A stretch of DNA of 64,000 nucleotides from Paralithodes platypus (Eukaryota > Arthropoda > Malacostraca > Decapoda > Lithodidae): NCBI GenBank assembly GCA_032716605.1, contig CM064519.1, positions 30,529,456 through 30,593,455 of the forward strand, in the 5' to 3' direction. Below the pieces are notes generated by a model. That model was not told the DNA's origin and searched no databases. It worked only from the letters and a program-made list of their open reading frames with translations. The translations under genes and the position numbers were made by a program. This document shows positions 49,321-61,781 of this stretch, in pieces (position 1 is the stretch's first letter; each line of letters opens with the position of its first letter).

Positions 49321-50335
49321 AATTTATATATTTATTGTATATTGTTGTTTATATTGTTGTGCGAGACAATAATACAATATTATACAGATAGATAATACAA
49401 TATAGATAGGTAACAAAGATAGTTGGACATATATATCAAATACAGGGTCATATATATAACTATTGTTGTGAGCAGTTTATAACTTATTTATTATTTACTT
49501 GCTCCTTGGATGAGGTTATGTGTTAATATTGCCCATTGTATGCAAGGCACATATGATTATGATAATTACTATAAACCTCACTTTTTTATATATATATATC
49601 AATGCTAGAATGTGTATATAATTATTTTGAGGAATATACTTGATCCTACTTCTTATGCCACCTAATATTTGTTAGCACTGATTATCGTTACCTCAGCAAT
49701 CTATCTATTATTCATCATGCTTATTTAAGATTATTTAGGCCCAATTCACATCACATCCCGCGTCGGCTTGTGTCGATCCATTTTCATAATTTCTGTATTA
49801 TCTTAGCCTGTACATTTACAACATGCGTTATTATTGTTATCTGGCACTCATCATTGTTAGATCAACTTAGTTTTGTTCCTGTAAAAAATGTTCAATGATT
49901 TCCTAAGATTTTCAGCTCCACTTCTTCGCTCCGGTGAGCATTCAATTTCACAGGCAGCTACACGACTCCTTAAACCCACCACAACTTGTTCAAACCCTCG
50001 TTGTTCATTCCCCAGCCCTCCCACAGCACATTTACAAACTGTCCCTGCATACTAAAGCAAGATCCTCCTCGTGCGTTCTCTCCACCATTCAACTTCCCAT
50101 CAGTAGCTGCTATACAATCCAGGGCATCTAATAGTAATGGCTGAAGATTGCGGTTCCTCTGCTTGCAATTAAGGCGGGATCACATGATGTCTTTTTCCGG
50201 CAATTTTGTTCTGGCAATTTCCAATTTCAACATTTGTAATCATTCAACTATCTTGGAAAATATATCTTCTGTTTAAACTCCGATACCAATATAATAGAGC
50301 TAGATAATGTTGTCAAATATACTTGACAATATAAG
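49321..50335. other. Unassigned sequence
   Basis: No gene or repeat recognised. Confidence 0.45.
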
Positions 50336-50339
50336 ATAG

Positions 50340-50750
50340 CCGGAAAGGTTCCCAACGGACTCGGTCTTTAGCGACACCAGTTCTTACTCACAGGATTTAT
50401 CGTCTAAAATGATATACACGCTCACACCTCCACGGTGTTGTTAGCTCGAGTGTCGCCGGCAATTACCCTCAAGAGAATCGTAGTTATTTGGTCCTCAGGA
50501 AGGTGCAAAACGGCAGATAACATGGTCTCCCACTCTGTCCTTAGCGGTCGGGAGAAGGCGGTATTTTAGCGCCTCGCGAGCCTTTGATTTGTGTGTGGAT
50601 TGCTCTGACCCAGGTCTCCCCGCAGTCATAAAAAGAAAAATGGTGGGAATGTAGCACTGCTTGGGTCGTACGTTAGCGTCCCTGGTGTGTATTTACTTAG
50701 CCAGGGAAGAACAGGTCATGGAGCACGCATGATAGACGCTTCTTGTGTCG
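50340..50750. promoter_or_regulatory. GC-richer unique island, candidate regulatory element
   Basis: About 400 bp without repeats. It holds CCTTTGATTTGTG (TCF-like), AGGATTTATCGTC and GCAGTCATAAAAAG (Hox-like AT cores). Regulatory reading is inference from composition and position. Confidence 0.35.
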
Positions 50751-51239
50751 AAGTATTGTTGTATGTCTTTACCATAATACTTTTTTAATATGTGTTTATG
50801 ATTTTTCCTTTAAGTGAGTCACGGCATTGTATGTATCAACATAATTGTGTAACTCCCGAGTAATGCGTCTTTATGAATTTATGTATGCATTATGTAACAG
50901 ACATTTTCTGTATTAATAGTCCTGATCGTATATTAAATTAATTATGAAATGAAAGAACTTGGATAAAATTGCACTTAACATATTTGCTTCTCATATATTC
51001 ATAAAATCCCTAATCCAACATATAACAAAAATGCTTAGTATATGACACACATTTATCAAACAATAAATGCAAATGTATAACACAAGTGTTGATAATGATA
51101 TTGATATATATGCGTACAAAATAATTTATGTTAATTCTTTAGTAACGGAAGTACGGTGAACCGATACGTCGTCTTTTACCCCTTAAAATCACTCTGCCGC
51201 GAAATCTCTCGAGTTATATATTTCCCCTGAGGATCTAAA

Positions 51240-51271
<32 letters not shown>

Positions 51272-51290
51272 TGAGAGAGTGAGAGAGAGC
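51240..51290. repeat. (GA)n microsatellite
   Basis: Imperfect GA repeat. Confidence 0.9.
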
Positions 51291-51443
51291 ATGAGGAAGC
51301 TGTGAGGTGTGACAACTCTCGCGTGTTCTGATGCCTCTCACGACCCAGGCCTGGTAATTCGAGAATCCCTCTTTAAGAGTAGACGAGATGGTGACACGGC
51401 AACAGGGAGCTCGAATGTGTATGTGTGTTGACGTATACAGTAT

Positions 51444-51448
<5 letters not shown>

Positions 51449-51505
<57 letters not shown>
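51449..51505. repeat. (TA)n microsatellite
   Basis: Preceded by TATACAGTATACAC. Confidence 0.95.
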
Positions 51506-51508
<3 letters not shown>

Positions 51509-51844
51509 TATCAAGTATATTTCACAAATGTACAGTATATGTGTGTGCGTGTGTGTGTGTGTTTCAGCAATTACTAAGCAAAAATTACATTTCTCAAATT
51601 AAGGAGTGACTAGGAAAGAAGTTTTACATCGATATATTTTCCTATGGGAATGGTAAAGTAATTTAAATAATTTATGTGAAAATTGAAATTACGATACTAA
51701 CAATGTCCATGAAAATATCAGGTGTAAGATTAAAGTGAACACAAATGCATAATTGTGAATGTGTGACTGTGTGGCAGCAGCTACAATACTTTAAAAAAAA
51801 ACGTGGATAAACAACAGTAAACACACCAGGGACTGGAGTTCTCG

Positions 51845-51950
51845 CAGAGAGACTCCGGCCCTGACGTTCTTCTTGACTTTCAGTGTGCTGGCTTAATAAT
51901 CCTATAGGGTTGATAGCCTCTGAAGTCCTATTTTAACTAACTAAGAACAG
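51845..51950 (+). repeat. Unclassified dispersed repeat, family D copy 3
   Basis: TTGACTTTCAGTGTGCTGGC, TTAATAATCC and GGTTGATAGCCTCTGAAGTC then TTTTAACTAACTAA. Confidence 0.7.
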
Positions 51951-52295
51951 TAAGATATAATTTGTGCATGGAAAGGAAGTTTTACATGATAATACGTAGA
52001 GTTTCAATTTGAATGAAGCTTATATTTGTGAAAGTTAAATAACGGTGAGTTTATGTACGAACAAGTGAGTGAAAAACAACTAGATATTGAATGTGACAAA
52101 AAATATAAATGATTGCATGGGTATCTGTTAACGTATGGGAGAGAATTAGAAGGTATATGCGTATCAAACAGAGATCCGCTGTACGAGACAATTTGGGGCT
52201 TAGGCTATAATAAAATTACTGCATGAGAGAATATTTGAAATATTATATAGAGAACATATGTAAGAGATAAAAAATAAATACATAAATAAATGTAT

Positions 52296-52302
52296 ATATA
52301 CA

Positions 52303-52351
<49 letters not shown>
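52296..52351. repeat. (TA)n microsatellite
   Basis: Starts TATATACAGTATATA. Confidence 0.95.
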
Positions 52352-52353
<2 letters not shown>

Positions 52354-52537
52354 GTGTGTGTATGCATAAAAATTAGAAAAAGATAGATAGAGAGATAGAG
52401 AGAGATTAAGATTAAGAAGGATAGAAACAGAGAATAATCGTGTGTTAGTGAATTATATACCCCGTGAGAGAGAGAAAGGAAAATATGGGTGGTTTACGAC
52501 CCACGGATGTTTGTCTGCTACTGAACACTCCGATACA

Positions 52538-52928
52538 GTAAGGGAGCCCACCTCGCATTTTTCTCTTTTCTTTCTCTCCCTCTCTGTCTTTGGCTTGTAT
52601 CCATTCGGTCCCATTCAGCCTATTGTTTTAAGACGTTTGTCCCCATCCAGGTGTAAATATTTTCCTGGCGAGCGGTAGCGAGCCAGCATATACTGTATAT
52701 ATATTTGTTTTGACAGCAAGCTAAATTTGTAAATTTTTCGATAGAAAAATGGCTCCAGAGAAGCCGGAGCCATTTCTCCATACAATGCTAGCTCGCTATC
52801 GCTCGCCAGGAAGAAATCGACATCTGGGATGGGGATAAACATCTTAAAACAGTTGGCTGGATGGGGCCGAATGGATACAAGCCAGGGAAAGAGAGAACAT
52901 TTAACAAAAAAGCCGGTGACCCCCGTAA
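52538..52928 (-). mobile_element. Foldback family B, complete inverted copy
   Basis: Starts GGGAGCCCACCTCGCATTTT and ends AAGCCGGTGACCCCC, flanked both sides by GTAA (a one-base variant of TTAA). The centre is GGCTCC...GGAGCC; long arms pair across the element. Confidence 0.85.
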
Positions 52929-52999
52929 GCTGCGATGGGAAGAGACCTCGGCATGTTTCAGGAGAGATACCTCAGCATGCTTCATATTATATCGTTTCT

Positions 53000-53960
53000 C
53001 ATTTGTAAACAGTTATTCAATGTTGTATGGTTATGATTTAATTGCTTATGTAAATATACAATTTACTGTAGATTAGGATATAGAGAGGTGATGCAAGAAG
53101 ACGTAAGATTCATGGTATTTTCTGTATACTGTACTGTATATACAAACAAATCACAACACAAGAATAGCCTGGCCTAAATTGATCTAGAAATATCTAACAT
53201 AGATAGTGTGAAGGGGATTTAACAACGTAAGATGTTTCATCGTTGTATTACATAAACTATTCTCAATCATATTATTCTACTTCGGTATAATGTACTCTGA
53301 TTATACTTAACACATTCTTACCTAAGAATTAATGAATTGCAAATTGATGTGCTGAAGCAAAACCCCCTTACCAGTGATACGGTATGCCATTCTTGCCCCT
53401 TTATTCACAATTAGTCAAAGTGATCATGTAACCTGGAACCATTACACATTTTTAGTAGCCTACTCAGGCTTGCCTGAACATTATTGAAGTGCAACAAGGA
53501 CTCCATGTTAGTAAACACAATACGAGATAATAATTACTTCAACTAATGTCTTCAAGCAATACACAATGTATTTGTGGATAATTTACAGTAGGCAACAACG
53601 GGATAGCCTAATTTATATTAATTTCCTCTTAACTTTCCTTAATAATTTTCATGAATATCTGAATTGGTTCTGGGCTATTTTGACGTACCGTAATAATAAT
53701 AAAACATTTTGTATTACAGTGTTATGAAATAGGGTTTCTTCGTTTATGCACATTTCATATGCTCTATTACAAACAACATATCTCATAATAATAAATTTGT
53801 TCAGCCTAATATAACTTAGCAACACCTAACTCTTCAAGTAATACCCATAAATAGTGCCTCATAAAGCATTTAGATAATTTTCTACTGAAAGCTAGACAAT
53901 ATATATCAATAAGTGTACAAGACATCACATACTTTATTTACGAACGTCGTGGTAAAATCT
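53000..53960. other. AT-rich unassigned sequence
   Basis: Nothing recognised. Confidence 0.5.
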
Positions 53961-53967
53961 ATATGTA

Positions 53968-54033
53968 CATTACAGTACTATTATTGTACATTACAGTACT
54001 ATTATTGTACATTACAGTACTATTATTGTACAA
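53968..54033. repeat. 21-bp tandem repeat
   Basis: About three copies of GTACATTACAGTACTATTATT. Confidence 0.9.
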
Positions 54034-54167
54034 CGGATTCACGATTATCCAAGTCCACATAATAACAATACATCATAAATTAGTCTTTTGACAAGAAGAG
54101 GTCTTCTCTAAGTTGAGTTTTATCAACTGATATTGACCTAACTAATAATCATCGGCGACATTATCCA

Positions 54168-54382
54168 TTAACCCTTTGAGTACCAGCGACGTGTACTAGA
54201 TTATATTCTATCTTTATTTTGACGATATTATGCATCTTAGGAAGGATCTGTGGTAGTTAAAAGGGTTTGTTGAGATAGATTGACACTTTATTTTTGCTAG
54301 AGGTCCTTCCTAAGCTCAATAAAATCGTCTATTAGTTTCCAGAATATGATAAAAATTACGTCCCTGGTACAGTATGGGTTAA
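54168..54382. mobile_element. TTAA MITE family C copy
   Basis: TTAACCCTTTGAGTACCAGC to GGTACAGTATGGGTTAA; internal CTTAGGAAGGATCTGTGGTA and inverted GGTCCTTCCTAAGCTC. The closest TE to Dfd exon 1 in the intron. Confidence 0.9.
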
Positions 54383-54384
54383 AA

Positions 54385-55030
54385 AGTTACTCGGGACAAT
54401 GTTTAAGCTCCTCAGCTAAGAAATAATTCTCCTCTTTACCCGCGGATCAACTATACCGTCGCTCGCTACCCCTTCACTCCCTATTGAAATCTCCTGAAGG
54501 TGCTTTCAGATCTGTGTAGCCTATGTCATTTGTGTTTGCCTAATTTCGTGGATGCCAATCTTTGGTTCCCATTAATGATTATGGATGTTTTGTTTTCTCT
54601 TTTGGTGATAATAATATCATCACCAATAATATGGTGAGAGAGAAAATAAAATATCCAGATATATTAATGGGTAACAAAGATGGCATCCACATACAAATGT
54701 TACATACACATATCATAGGTTACACAAATCTGAAACCACCTAGCATATTATTCAAGAAGATTATATTTTTGCAAATGAGAATTCATTTTGATACGGCGAG
54801 AAGCGAGAAGATGAAAATCGTCAGTTATTATTGCAGTAATACCAAGTAAGGTATATTAGTTATAATAGCAATATACTGTATATAGAGTACTTTCGGATTA
54901 CGATTTATAATAGGCTCTGTATTAAAGTTTTGATGAAAATGCTGATGATGACAGAATAAGAGAAGGAGGTTTTGTGTGAGCCGTGAACATTAATCATGCA
55001 TCTTAACTATATAGATAAGCAGAGTGGCAA
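54385..55030 (-). other. Intron start next to Dfd exon 1, unassigned
   Basis: Unique sequence with a moderately GC-rich stretch at 54430-54500. A 95-codon plus-strand frame (54562-54849) has no domain and I do not call it a gene. Confidence 0.5.
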
Positions 55031-55040
55031 CCTTACCTGA
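55031..55040 (-). other. Dfd: Splice donor of Dfd coding exon 1
   Basis: Read on the minus strand the junction is TCAG|GTAAGG, a near-consensus donor, with the last exon base at 55037. It falls six codons after the YPWM motif, where Hox genes usually carry their conserved intron. Past this point the open frame runs only another 14 codons of unrelated residues, which supports splicing here. Confidence 0.9.
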
Positions 55041-55535
55041 CCCAGCTACGTGTATTTTCTTCATCCAGGGGTAGATGACAGGTTGTCCGTTGGCGTCCAA
55101 TTCCGTGACCGTTTCCTCAGGTGATCCATCCACGCCCCCGCCACCCATGTGTTGAGCCATCTGAGCGGCCATACCCCCAGCCGCCCCCGTGCCTGCCGCC
55201 GTAGGATCCGGAGATGCGACGGGCGAGCGCGGGGGTACTTGGTGCTGTTGTAAGGGGCTGTGGCAGGGTGGGAGCTGGGGACTGATGTGGGCAGCCATGG
55301 ATTGATGCTGGGGCATGACACAGGCTTGCTGGTAATAGCCTGCGTGGTTGTACTGCATGGCCTCACGCCCATACTGCATGCCAGCCTGGTGCATGCCATG
55401 GTAGGGGTAGTGCTGGGCAGCGTTGTAGTAGTCACTCTGTGGTGGGATGTAAGAGTTCTGACTGTACTCCTCCGGCGGCGGGAACTTGGGGTCCACGTAC
55501 GGCCCGGAGTTCATCAAAAACGAACTCATCGTCAT
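55037..55535 (-). CDS. Dfd: Deformed (Hox4 group) homeotic protein, first coding exon (partial)
   Basis: Dfd is a nuclear HOX transcription factor that patterns gnathal head segments in arthropods. This exon encodes the first 166 residues plus one base of the next codon, so the intron is phase 1. Seen: the N-terminus MTMSSFLMNS, then YVDPKFPPPEEYSQNSYIP (about residues 13-31), the Hox4/Dfd signature. A Tyr/His/Gln/Met-rich middle follows (about 35-100), then a Pro/Ser/Gly/Ala-rich linker, then IYPWMKKIHVAG with YPWM at residues 155-158 (bases 55073-55062), the Exd/PBX-contact hexapeptide. The start is the first ATG after an in-frame TAA at 55568-55566; a second ATG two codons on is also possible, as in other Hox4 proteins that begin MxMSS. 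The frame is open throughout. The homeodomain is not in this exon, as expected for Hox genes split between hexapeptide and homeobox. Scr is excluded because its N-terminus and YPWM context differ. Confidence 0.95.
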
Positions 55536-56560
55536 TAATTTTTGGTGATTTGAACCCAAATAATATTACTAGTGAGTAGTGCCTCGACCGTTGGTTTTGA
55601 CTCCTCCTAGCACCGACAATTAGCATACCACGTGACCTGCGAGCACCAATACGAAGGGCTCCGTGCGACCCGCGCCGGCTACGTCACCATGATTAATGAA
55701 TGGAGAGAACGAAGCACCAGGACTGGTCGGGCTCTGCGCGCGTCCCGACCCGACCACCCGACCGATCACCACAAGTCCCCGATAAGCACTGAGCCCAGGG
55801 GTGGAGTTCTCCTGACGACGAAGGGTAGTAGCGGACGGGAACCCGGCGGCGTCCACCTGACAAGGCTGAGGGCACCACCACCTGCCCCAACACCACTCTC
55901 ACAAGCCTCACTCACACTGCACTGATCGATGGCCTATGTTCACGTGTGCTTCGTCCAACAGCCAGACGATGATTGGCGTTGATTTACTGCCGGCCGGGCC
56001 CCATGTGTGTGTGTGACCTGCGCACTGCCACTGCGCACCTCCAGGCAAGGGTTAACATGCCCCCTCCCCCCTCCTCTTCTTACTTAAGACGAGTGTGTTT
56101 GTGTGTGTGTGTGCGCGCGAGCGATGATTGGCCCCCCACCCCTCTGTTGAATCCGCCACTCAAGTGGGTTTACTAGGTCTGTCTACAGCCGCCATTGGCC
56201 ACACTTGGTCTCCTGGTAACGAAGGGGGCACTCGGACCAGGTCACATCGCCTCAAGGATCTCCATCATTCTCCAGAGTCCTGCCGCGGGAACTTCAACAG
56301 GCGGGAGGCACGGCAAATGCAACGCAGAGACTCTACTTGTGTTCTTGCCCGCGCGGGTTGAGTCCACTAGAGTATACAGAAAGGGGCTAGTCCGTCAGCC
56401 CGTCCGTTCCTCGCCAACACAATTAGCGAAGTGACAGAGGGCGGGGGAGAGCGGCCGCGCGAATGGTGTGGTGGGTGACGGAGCGGGAGGGAGGAGGGAC
56501 CCCGCACCTCACCTGCCCCTCCACTATAGTGTCCTGGGCTTGCCGGAACTCCCCTGAGAC
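55536..56560 (-). promoter_or_regulatory. Dfd 5' leader and promoter-proximal GC/CpG-rich region
   Basis: About 1 kb immediately upstream of the Dfd start is clearly GC- and CpG-rich against the AT-rich surroundings and lacks transposons. An E-box CACGTG lies at 55629-55634. I see no TATA box at a sensible distance, so a TATA-less promoter is likely (inference). On the minus strand CAG|GTGAGG at about 56513/56512 is a strong donor-like site and could end an upstream non-coding exon, but no convincing partner acceptor is visible. The transcription start cannot be placed from sequence alone. Short open frames here look like CpG-island artefacts. Confidence 0.55.
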
Positions 56561-58060
56561 TCGCTAGTGAGAAAAATTAACTGATTGTATCTGGCAGTGT
56601 ACCTCGGCATACCTTCGTCTCGTCTCCGCCAACACTTCCAACACAGTGATTCTCTTTTTACTATATTATTGTATTTACCGTAGATATGTTCATTACACTT
56701 CTCCGCCACTTGACTATATGTTTGCGTGTGGGTGGAGAAATTTACGATAGAGGAAATTACCGGTTGTTTACTCTCCCCGCAGGATAATGAATATTCTACG
56801 GAGTTCTCAAAGTGGACCGTCATTGTGATCAAGGCACCAGGCGGTCGAGTGACGTAAGGTTCCGCTAAATATATCTCCTGGACCACTTAATTCTTCTTTA
56901 TGGCTAGCACCTCAATCAGAGTCCTTGTTTTTGTGAAACGACAGTGTTCATGGTACAGTATTACTGTTCCAACAATTTTGATTGCATACAGCGATCGTGA
57001 ATAACCGTAATTTGTCTTGCTACCTGTAACCTATAATGTTCATTGCGGATATGTGTATTATTACTGCAGCATTCGCATGGGTTACATTTCCTACACATCT
57101 TCAGTATTTGTTCATAGAATTTCATGTATTTTTTCCTGCCAGGTGACATTCACACTTGCACACACACCCATGAACACCGAAGGGAGAAATAATAGCCTCC
57201 CTCGTCCTTTCTTCCACCCATCACACGAGTGCCGACCGACCGAACTTTGCATAATATATGGTTTTAGCTAATTTGGTCTAATATAGGGTGGAGGGAAATT
57301 GGTGTGAGGCCGTGAGAGAGGACAGTCGCGGCGGCGGTAGCAGGAAGGAAACCGGGAAGAGGTGTCCTGGACATCTCGTTACCAAGGATATTTTTCCCCT
57401 TTTTATGTATGATAGAACGAAGAAAAACATGCATTCGTTTATCTAATGACAAAAGACCCTTGTATAGCTTTGGAAATATAGTCGCACACTTTTTGCTTCC
57501 TTCACTTTATATAACAATGCAAATTAGAACATACCGGTACATCTAAGCAGGCCGAGTTCTCCAGGACTTCTCTTAACGGCAGACATTTCCTCCACCTCAA
57601 TTATGATAATACAGAACCGAACAAGAAACGAATTATCAGCTGATTCTTAGAGGCTACGTTTAGCAAATCGAATTGCTCTATACTGAAGAGAGATATACGG
57701 TAATAACGTTATGTTGATTTCCCTAATCAAATACATACCCGTAACTGTCCCTATAATTATTCTAGCAAGAATATTGACTTGCGAAATATCACTGATATAT
57801 TTCTACTTGTTTATCATTGTGATATCCTCGCTGAATAGCTCTTCATATATTTTGCGGCTTTACTTGTGGAAGGTTTGGTGCACCTAATTTCATTTTATTA
57901 AACCTATGAATTCATATTGAACAATTATTAAATAAGAAAAGTATATGTTTGTTTGATAAGGAAATGTGACTGTCCGGGAAATTCGCGTTCTATGAAATTA
58001 TAACTATATAATTATGATACTGGCATCCGATTGAATATTATATTTGACAAATATTTATCT
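56561..58060. other. Dfd upstream sequence, unassigned
   Basis: Mixed-composition DNA without transposons. No convincing coding frame, and no mir-10-like mature sequence seen on either strand. Confidence 0.45.
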
Positions 58061-58067
58061 TTATATG

Positions 58068-58103
58068 ATATATATATATACCTGTATATATATATATATA
58101 TAC

Positions 58104-58137
<34 letters not shown>

Positions 58138-58147
58138 GGTATATATA
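58068..58147. repeat. (TA)n with ACCTGT, ACGGT and ACCGGT interruptions
   Basis: Three TA blocks separated by palindrome-like C/G cores. Confidence 0.95.
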
Positions 58148-58439
58148 GTGTTTGTATTTATTTATTTATTTAGCTCCATCTAGATGTGGAATGGTTCAAG
58201 AATAAACAATATCACAAAGCTAGTTAATCGAGCACTTATGTTACTTGTTGGGCTCAAACCTGTAAACATTGACAAACACCCTATAAGGTATATCACAGTC
58301 AAACTGTAATACTTGGTACAGCTAACCACTGCAATGCCTGCACCATACCCAGCCGTGGACATATAACTACGGTATCAGTCTATTAATGGGGGATGGGCTC
58401 ATATAATTGCTTGTTTATTTATCTTTCTATATTGTTGTT

Positions 58440-58755
58440 TAGATTCCTCCCTACACCTCCATCAAGCTTAATAAAACACCCCCTAGACCCCCCTTCAAGA
58501 TAAATCTGTACATTTTTCGGTAGAAATATTTACCGGCCGAAGGCCGGTTCCTACTAAAATTAGAGGCTCGCAATCTCTCGTCAGGAAAAAAATATCGACA
58601 CCTAAATGGCACGAAAGGTCTTGAAATTGATAAAGAAATGGGACGAAAGGTCTTAAAATCTCAAAACTAATGTGGCGAATATCTTAAAATCTCAAAACGA
58701 ATGGGGCTTAATACGAGGGAGAAAGGGGACCTGAAAAAGGTCCATCTACCCTTAA
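58440..58755 (-). mobile_element. Family A MITE, inverted copy
   Basis: CTCCATCAAGCTTAATAAAA, hairpin CCGGCCGAAGGCCGG, ATATCGACACCTAAATGGCA, ends CCCTTAA. Outer left end decayed. Confidence 0.85.
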
Positions 58756-58759
58756 TAGA

Positions 58760-59570
58760 TTCGCGTTTGGTTATCATTTGAGTCTGCATAATAAGCCAGT
58801 TGCACTTACTCATGTACTCCTTTTATAATTAGTTTTCAAATGACCTAGGGATATATAAAATTGGCAACTGTTAGCGATAATATTGTGTGTCGAATACTTT
58901 ATATATTGCTGATAAACCATGTTGTTGTTTTATATGTTGATTTATTTGTTTGGTATTTTTAATAATTGTATAGCCCACCGAGATAAATATGAATTATAAT
59001 TATACGATAATGTAGTTCTATTTTTAGTCATATACCAGTGAACTTTGAAGACAGTTCAAGTGGTGCATTGAATGACCTGCAGAAGGATGTTATCAGACAA
59101 CATATCTTGCATAAGGATTGGGATATGATGGGAAGAAATAGGAGTTATAGTATTATGCATTAAATGAGCCCATTACCCTGCAAAATTGAACAATCCACTT
59201 GGCTCACAAGCAACCATACCCTATTATCCTCTGGAACACTATTACAGTATAATATCACTATGTGCTGTCAGATACATTAAAGTACCGTAAATGTTTGTAT
59301 ATAAATTTAGAACTGCATTGACATAAGTTTACAAAATTCATCAGGTTTTCTCTACTTCTCTGGCACAAAAGCTTTACTGCATACATGTCATTATTATAAT
59401 CAGATGAAACTATTTAGTAAATTTCCAATCCCTTAGTAATGCATTATGGCAACACTACCACCCACTTTCCACCCAAGACTATACACAAACGACACCTAGA
59501 ACAGTTTTATTTCTAAATAGTTCCTTTCCTCACGGCAATATTAAACCGTATAGGCCTACCAAATAAATAA
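58760..59570. other. AT-rich unassigned sequence
   Basis: Nothing recognised. Confidence 0.5.
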
Positions 59571-59574
59571 TATA

Positions 59575-59670
59575 ATTGGTTAATTTGGCTCTCTCACTTT
59601 TTAAACTTTGGGGGAGATATTTGCTACAGGCAGCTTTGCCTTTTGTCTCCTTTTTCATAGAACAGAACAA
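59575..59670 (+). mobile_element. Jockey-like LINE 3' end fragment
   Basis: TTTGGCTCTCTCACTTTTTA and TTTGGGGGAGATATTTGCTA, GGCAGCTTTGCCTTTTGTCTC match the ends at about 5590-5665 and 17400-17470. Confidence 0.6.
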
Positions 59671-60319
59671 TCTAGACATTGAAATCTGCAGCAGGCGTTA
59701 CACAAACAATATTAGCGGTGGATTTCCTCGGAGGTCGAGGCTATTCGTACGGAGTTTCAATTTTAGTATGCCATATTATTGTATGATAAAGCTAATATTA
59801 TTATAATCATTTCCTGTTTTACATAAATATCAGTTTGCAACGGGATATCAGAGTCTGATACAATACATGGCAAAATGTATTCGAATAGCACTAGGCAATA
59901 AATTATATAAAGATAATCCAGTCAGCTTTTATGTTGAAGTGTATCAACACAGCGGCGGTGTTGGAGAGTATCCCGGCCAGGCCGACGGATCCGCAAGTTG
60001 GAACCATTTTATTTATGTATTCATATTTATTTAAAGACACCGAATCAGGACAGATTGTTCAAATGGAAAGACCGATTTCCATCCAACTGCACTCACAGAT
60101 ATTCGATAATCGTTTTAAGTTATTTAAATATAATACCTGTTAAATAATTATGGAATATAATATAGTAAACTAGCTTATGATGGGATATACTGTATAGTAC
60201 TAAGTTGATAGTATAATATCGGCTGTGCCATATACACAATCGCAAATGAAGCTGGTTTAACCAGGGTACAAGGAAAAACGTACTGAAATGGCTATTGGTA
60301 TTTGCTTTAATCTTATGTT

Positions 60320-60420
60320 TTGATAGCTTAATGGTTAGTACTCGGAATTTCGGTGTGAGTATCATCGGTTCGAATCCTTGTTGCATACTAAACACCAATA
60401 TCACACATTAATTGGGCTTA
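60320..60420 (+). mobile_element. tRNA-derived SINE head
   Basis: A box TGATAGCTTAATGGTTAGTA and B box CGGTTCGAATCC with CGGAATTTCGGTGTGAGTAT between; shares 20 bases with the 4.1 kb relic. No acceptor-stem pairing, so not a functional tRNA. Confidence 0.75.
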
Positions 60421-60553
60421 TTTGTTAGTAGATTTGGTGGGTTTGTGATAATAAGAAGGTAACTCCCCAATCTCCCTTCCATACAAAACACCGATATCCC
60501 ACTATAGTCCCGAGCCCCGCAAACAGAGAGGTCGGAAATGGGTGGTGGGTGGT

Positions 60554-60595
60554 GGTAAGGTGCCGTAATTACCCTCTGAGTTACGGCGCCTTACC
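60554..60595. other. Strong 15-bp hairpin
   Basis: GGTAAGGTGCCGTAA pairs with TTACGGCGCCTTACC across a 12-nt loop, with a single G-T wobble. Confidence 0.8.
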
Positions 60596-60642
60596 TCCCC
60601 CGTCAACTGCACTAAGGGGAAATACTGCCTTACTGAATTACC

Positions 60643-61030
60643 TGAAGGGGAGGTATGTCGTTTTTGTTCTGGTCCCCTTTCTCGTTCGGGTTTATCCCCA
60701 TCAATGTTCAGATGTTATGACATTCGGTCTTAGTTTGGTGATTTTAAAACCTATCGCCCCATTTATTTGTCAATAATATGACCTCTCGCCTTATATCTTT
60801 GTCAATAGTAAGACCTTTCGCCCCATTTATTTGTCAATAGAAAGACCTTTCGTGCCTTATAGGTGTCTATTTTTTCCTGGCCAGCGAAGGCGAGCCTGTC
60901 ATTTTGGAGGAACCGGCCTTAGGCCAAAACATATTTCTATCGAAAAAATTTAGGCTACACATTAATCTCGAAAGGGGATATTGAGGATGTTTACTTAAGC
61001 TCGATTGAGGGAGGAAATTAAAATTAAAAT
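60643..61030 (+). mobile_element. Family A MITE, diverged copy
   Basis: AAGGGGAGGTATGTCG start, TTATCCCCATCAATG, then a locally repeated CCTTTCGCCCCATTTATTTG block, TTTTTTCCTGGCCAGCGAAG, CCGGCCTTAGGCC. The right end is lost. Confidence 0.78.
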
Positions 61031-61781
61031 AAATCTATATACATATATACAATTTTAAAATACCTACTCCTCTAACCCTTTTTATCCGGATACGTTTGTC
61101 ATCTTCGATCATATTAGCCCTATAATTAGCTTATGATATGTTTTCTCACTTTTGTTTTCTTGTGTCGTTATTTTACCATTCCGAGGACTTTATTCCTTCT
61201 ATTTTTAGCTACCTTCAGAAGATGTTTAAACTTTTTTATTTCTGGTATGTTTGTCTCTGTGTTAAATTCTTTTCACCTGACATTTCATAATTCTCATTCT
61301 AGGCATCTGCAGACCATATTTTGCCTGCTTATTTTATCAGCTTATATAATCTTGATTTAGTTTTCAGTCTTTTCAACCGGTTTACAGGCTTTTCATGCCA
61401 GTTTTGGTAGTTTTAGATGGTTAGATGATATGTATAGTTATATTAGTATAGTTATTTAGTGTATTATTTAAGTTATCACCAGTGTTTAGTATGTCCTTTC
61501 AATTACCCGTTGGCATTTATATTCTTATAATGTTCTTACCGTCATTATGCTATAACTTTTTTCCGACGAAATATAATCTTCCAATTTTGCTATCTCAAGA
61601 TAATTGTATTCAGACTAGGAATAATCAATCGCACAATAAGATAAGTCGTCTATGTTTATAAGAATATATTGTAATTTAGCTCACTATACCTGAGGGGCCA
61701 ATATGCAGAGCTTCCTTTAGTATGGCTTCATTTATATCCTGCATGTGCTTAGTCAGATCAATATAATCTACTAGCATCCTA

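Noticed and set aside
55260..55538. Plus-strand frame opposite Dfd exon 1
   Set aside because: It is the antisense shadow of the Dfd coding exon.
55536..55559. Eight-residue upstream extension of the Dfd start
   Set aside because: The upstream codon at 55559 is TTG, not ATG; the first ATG after the in-frame stop is at 55535 and matches the Hox4 N-terminus.
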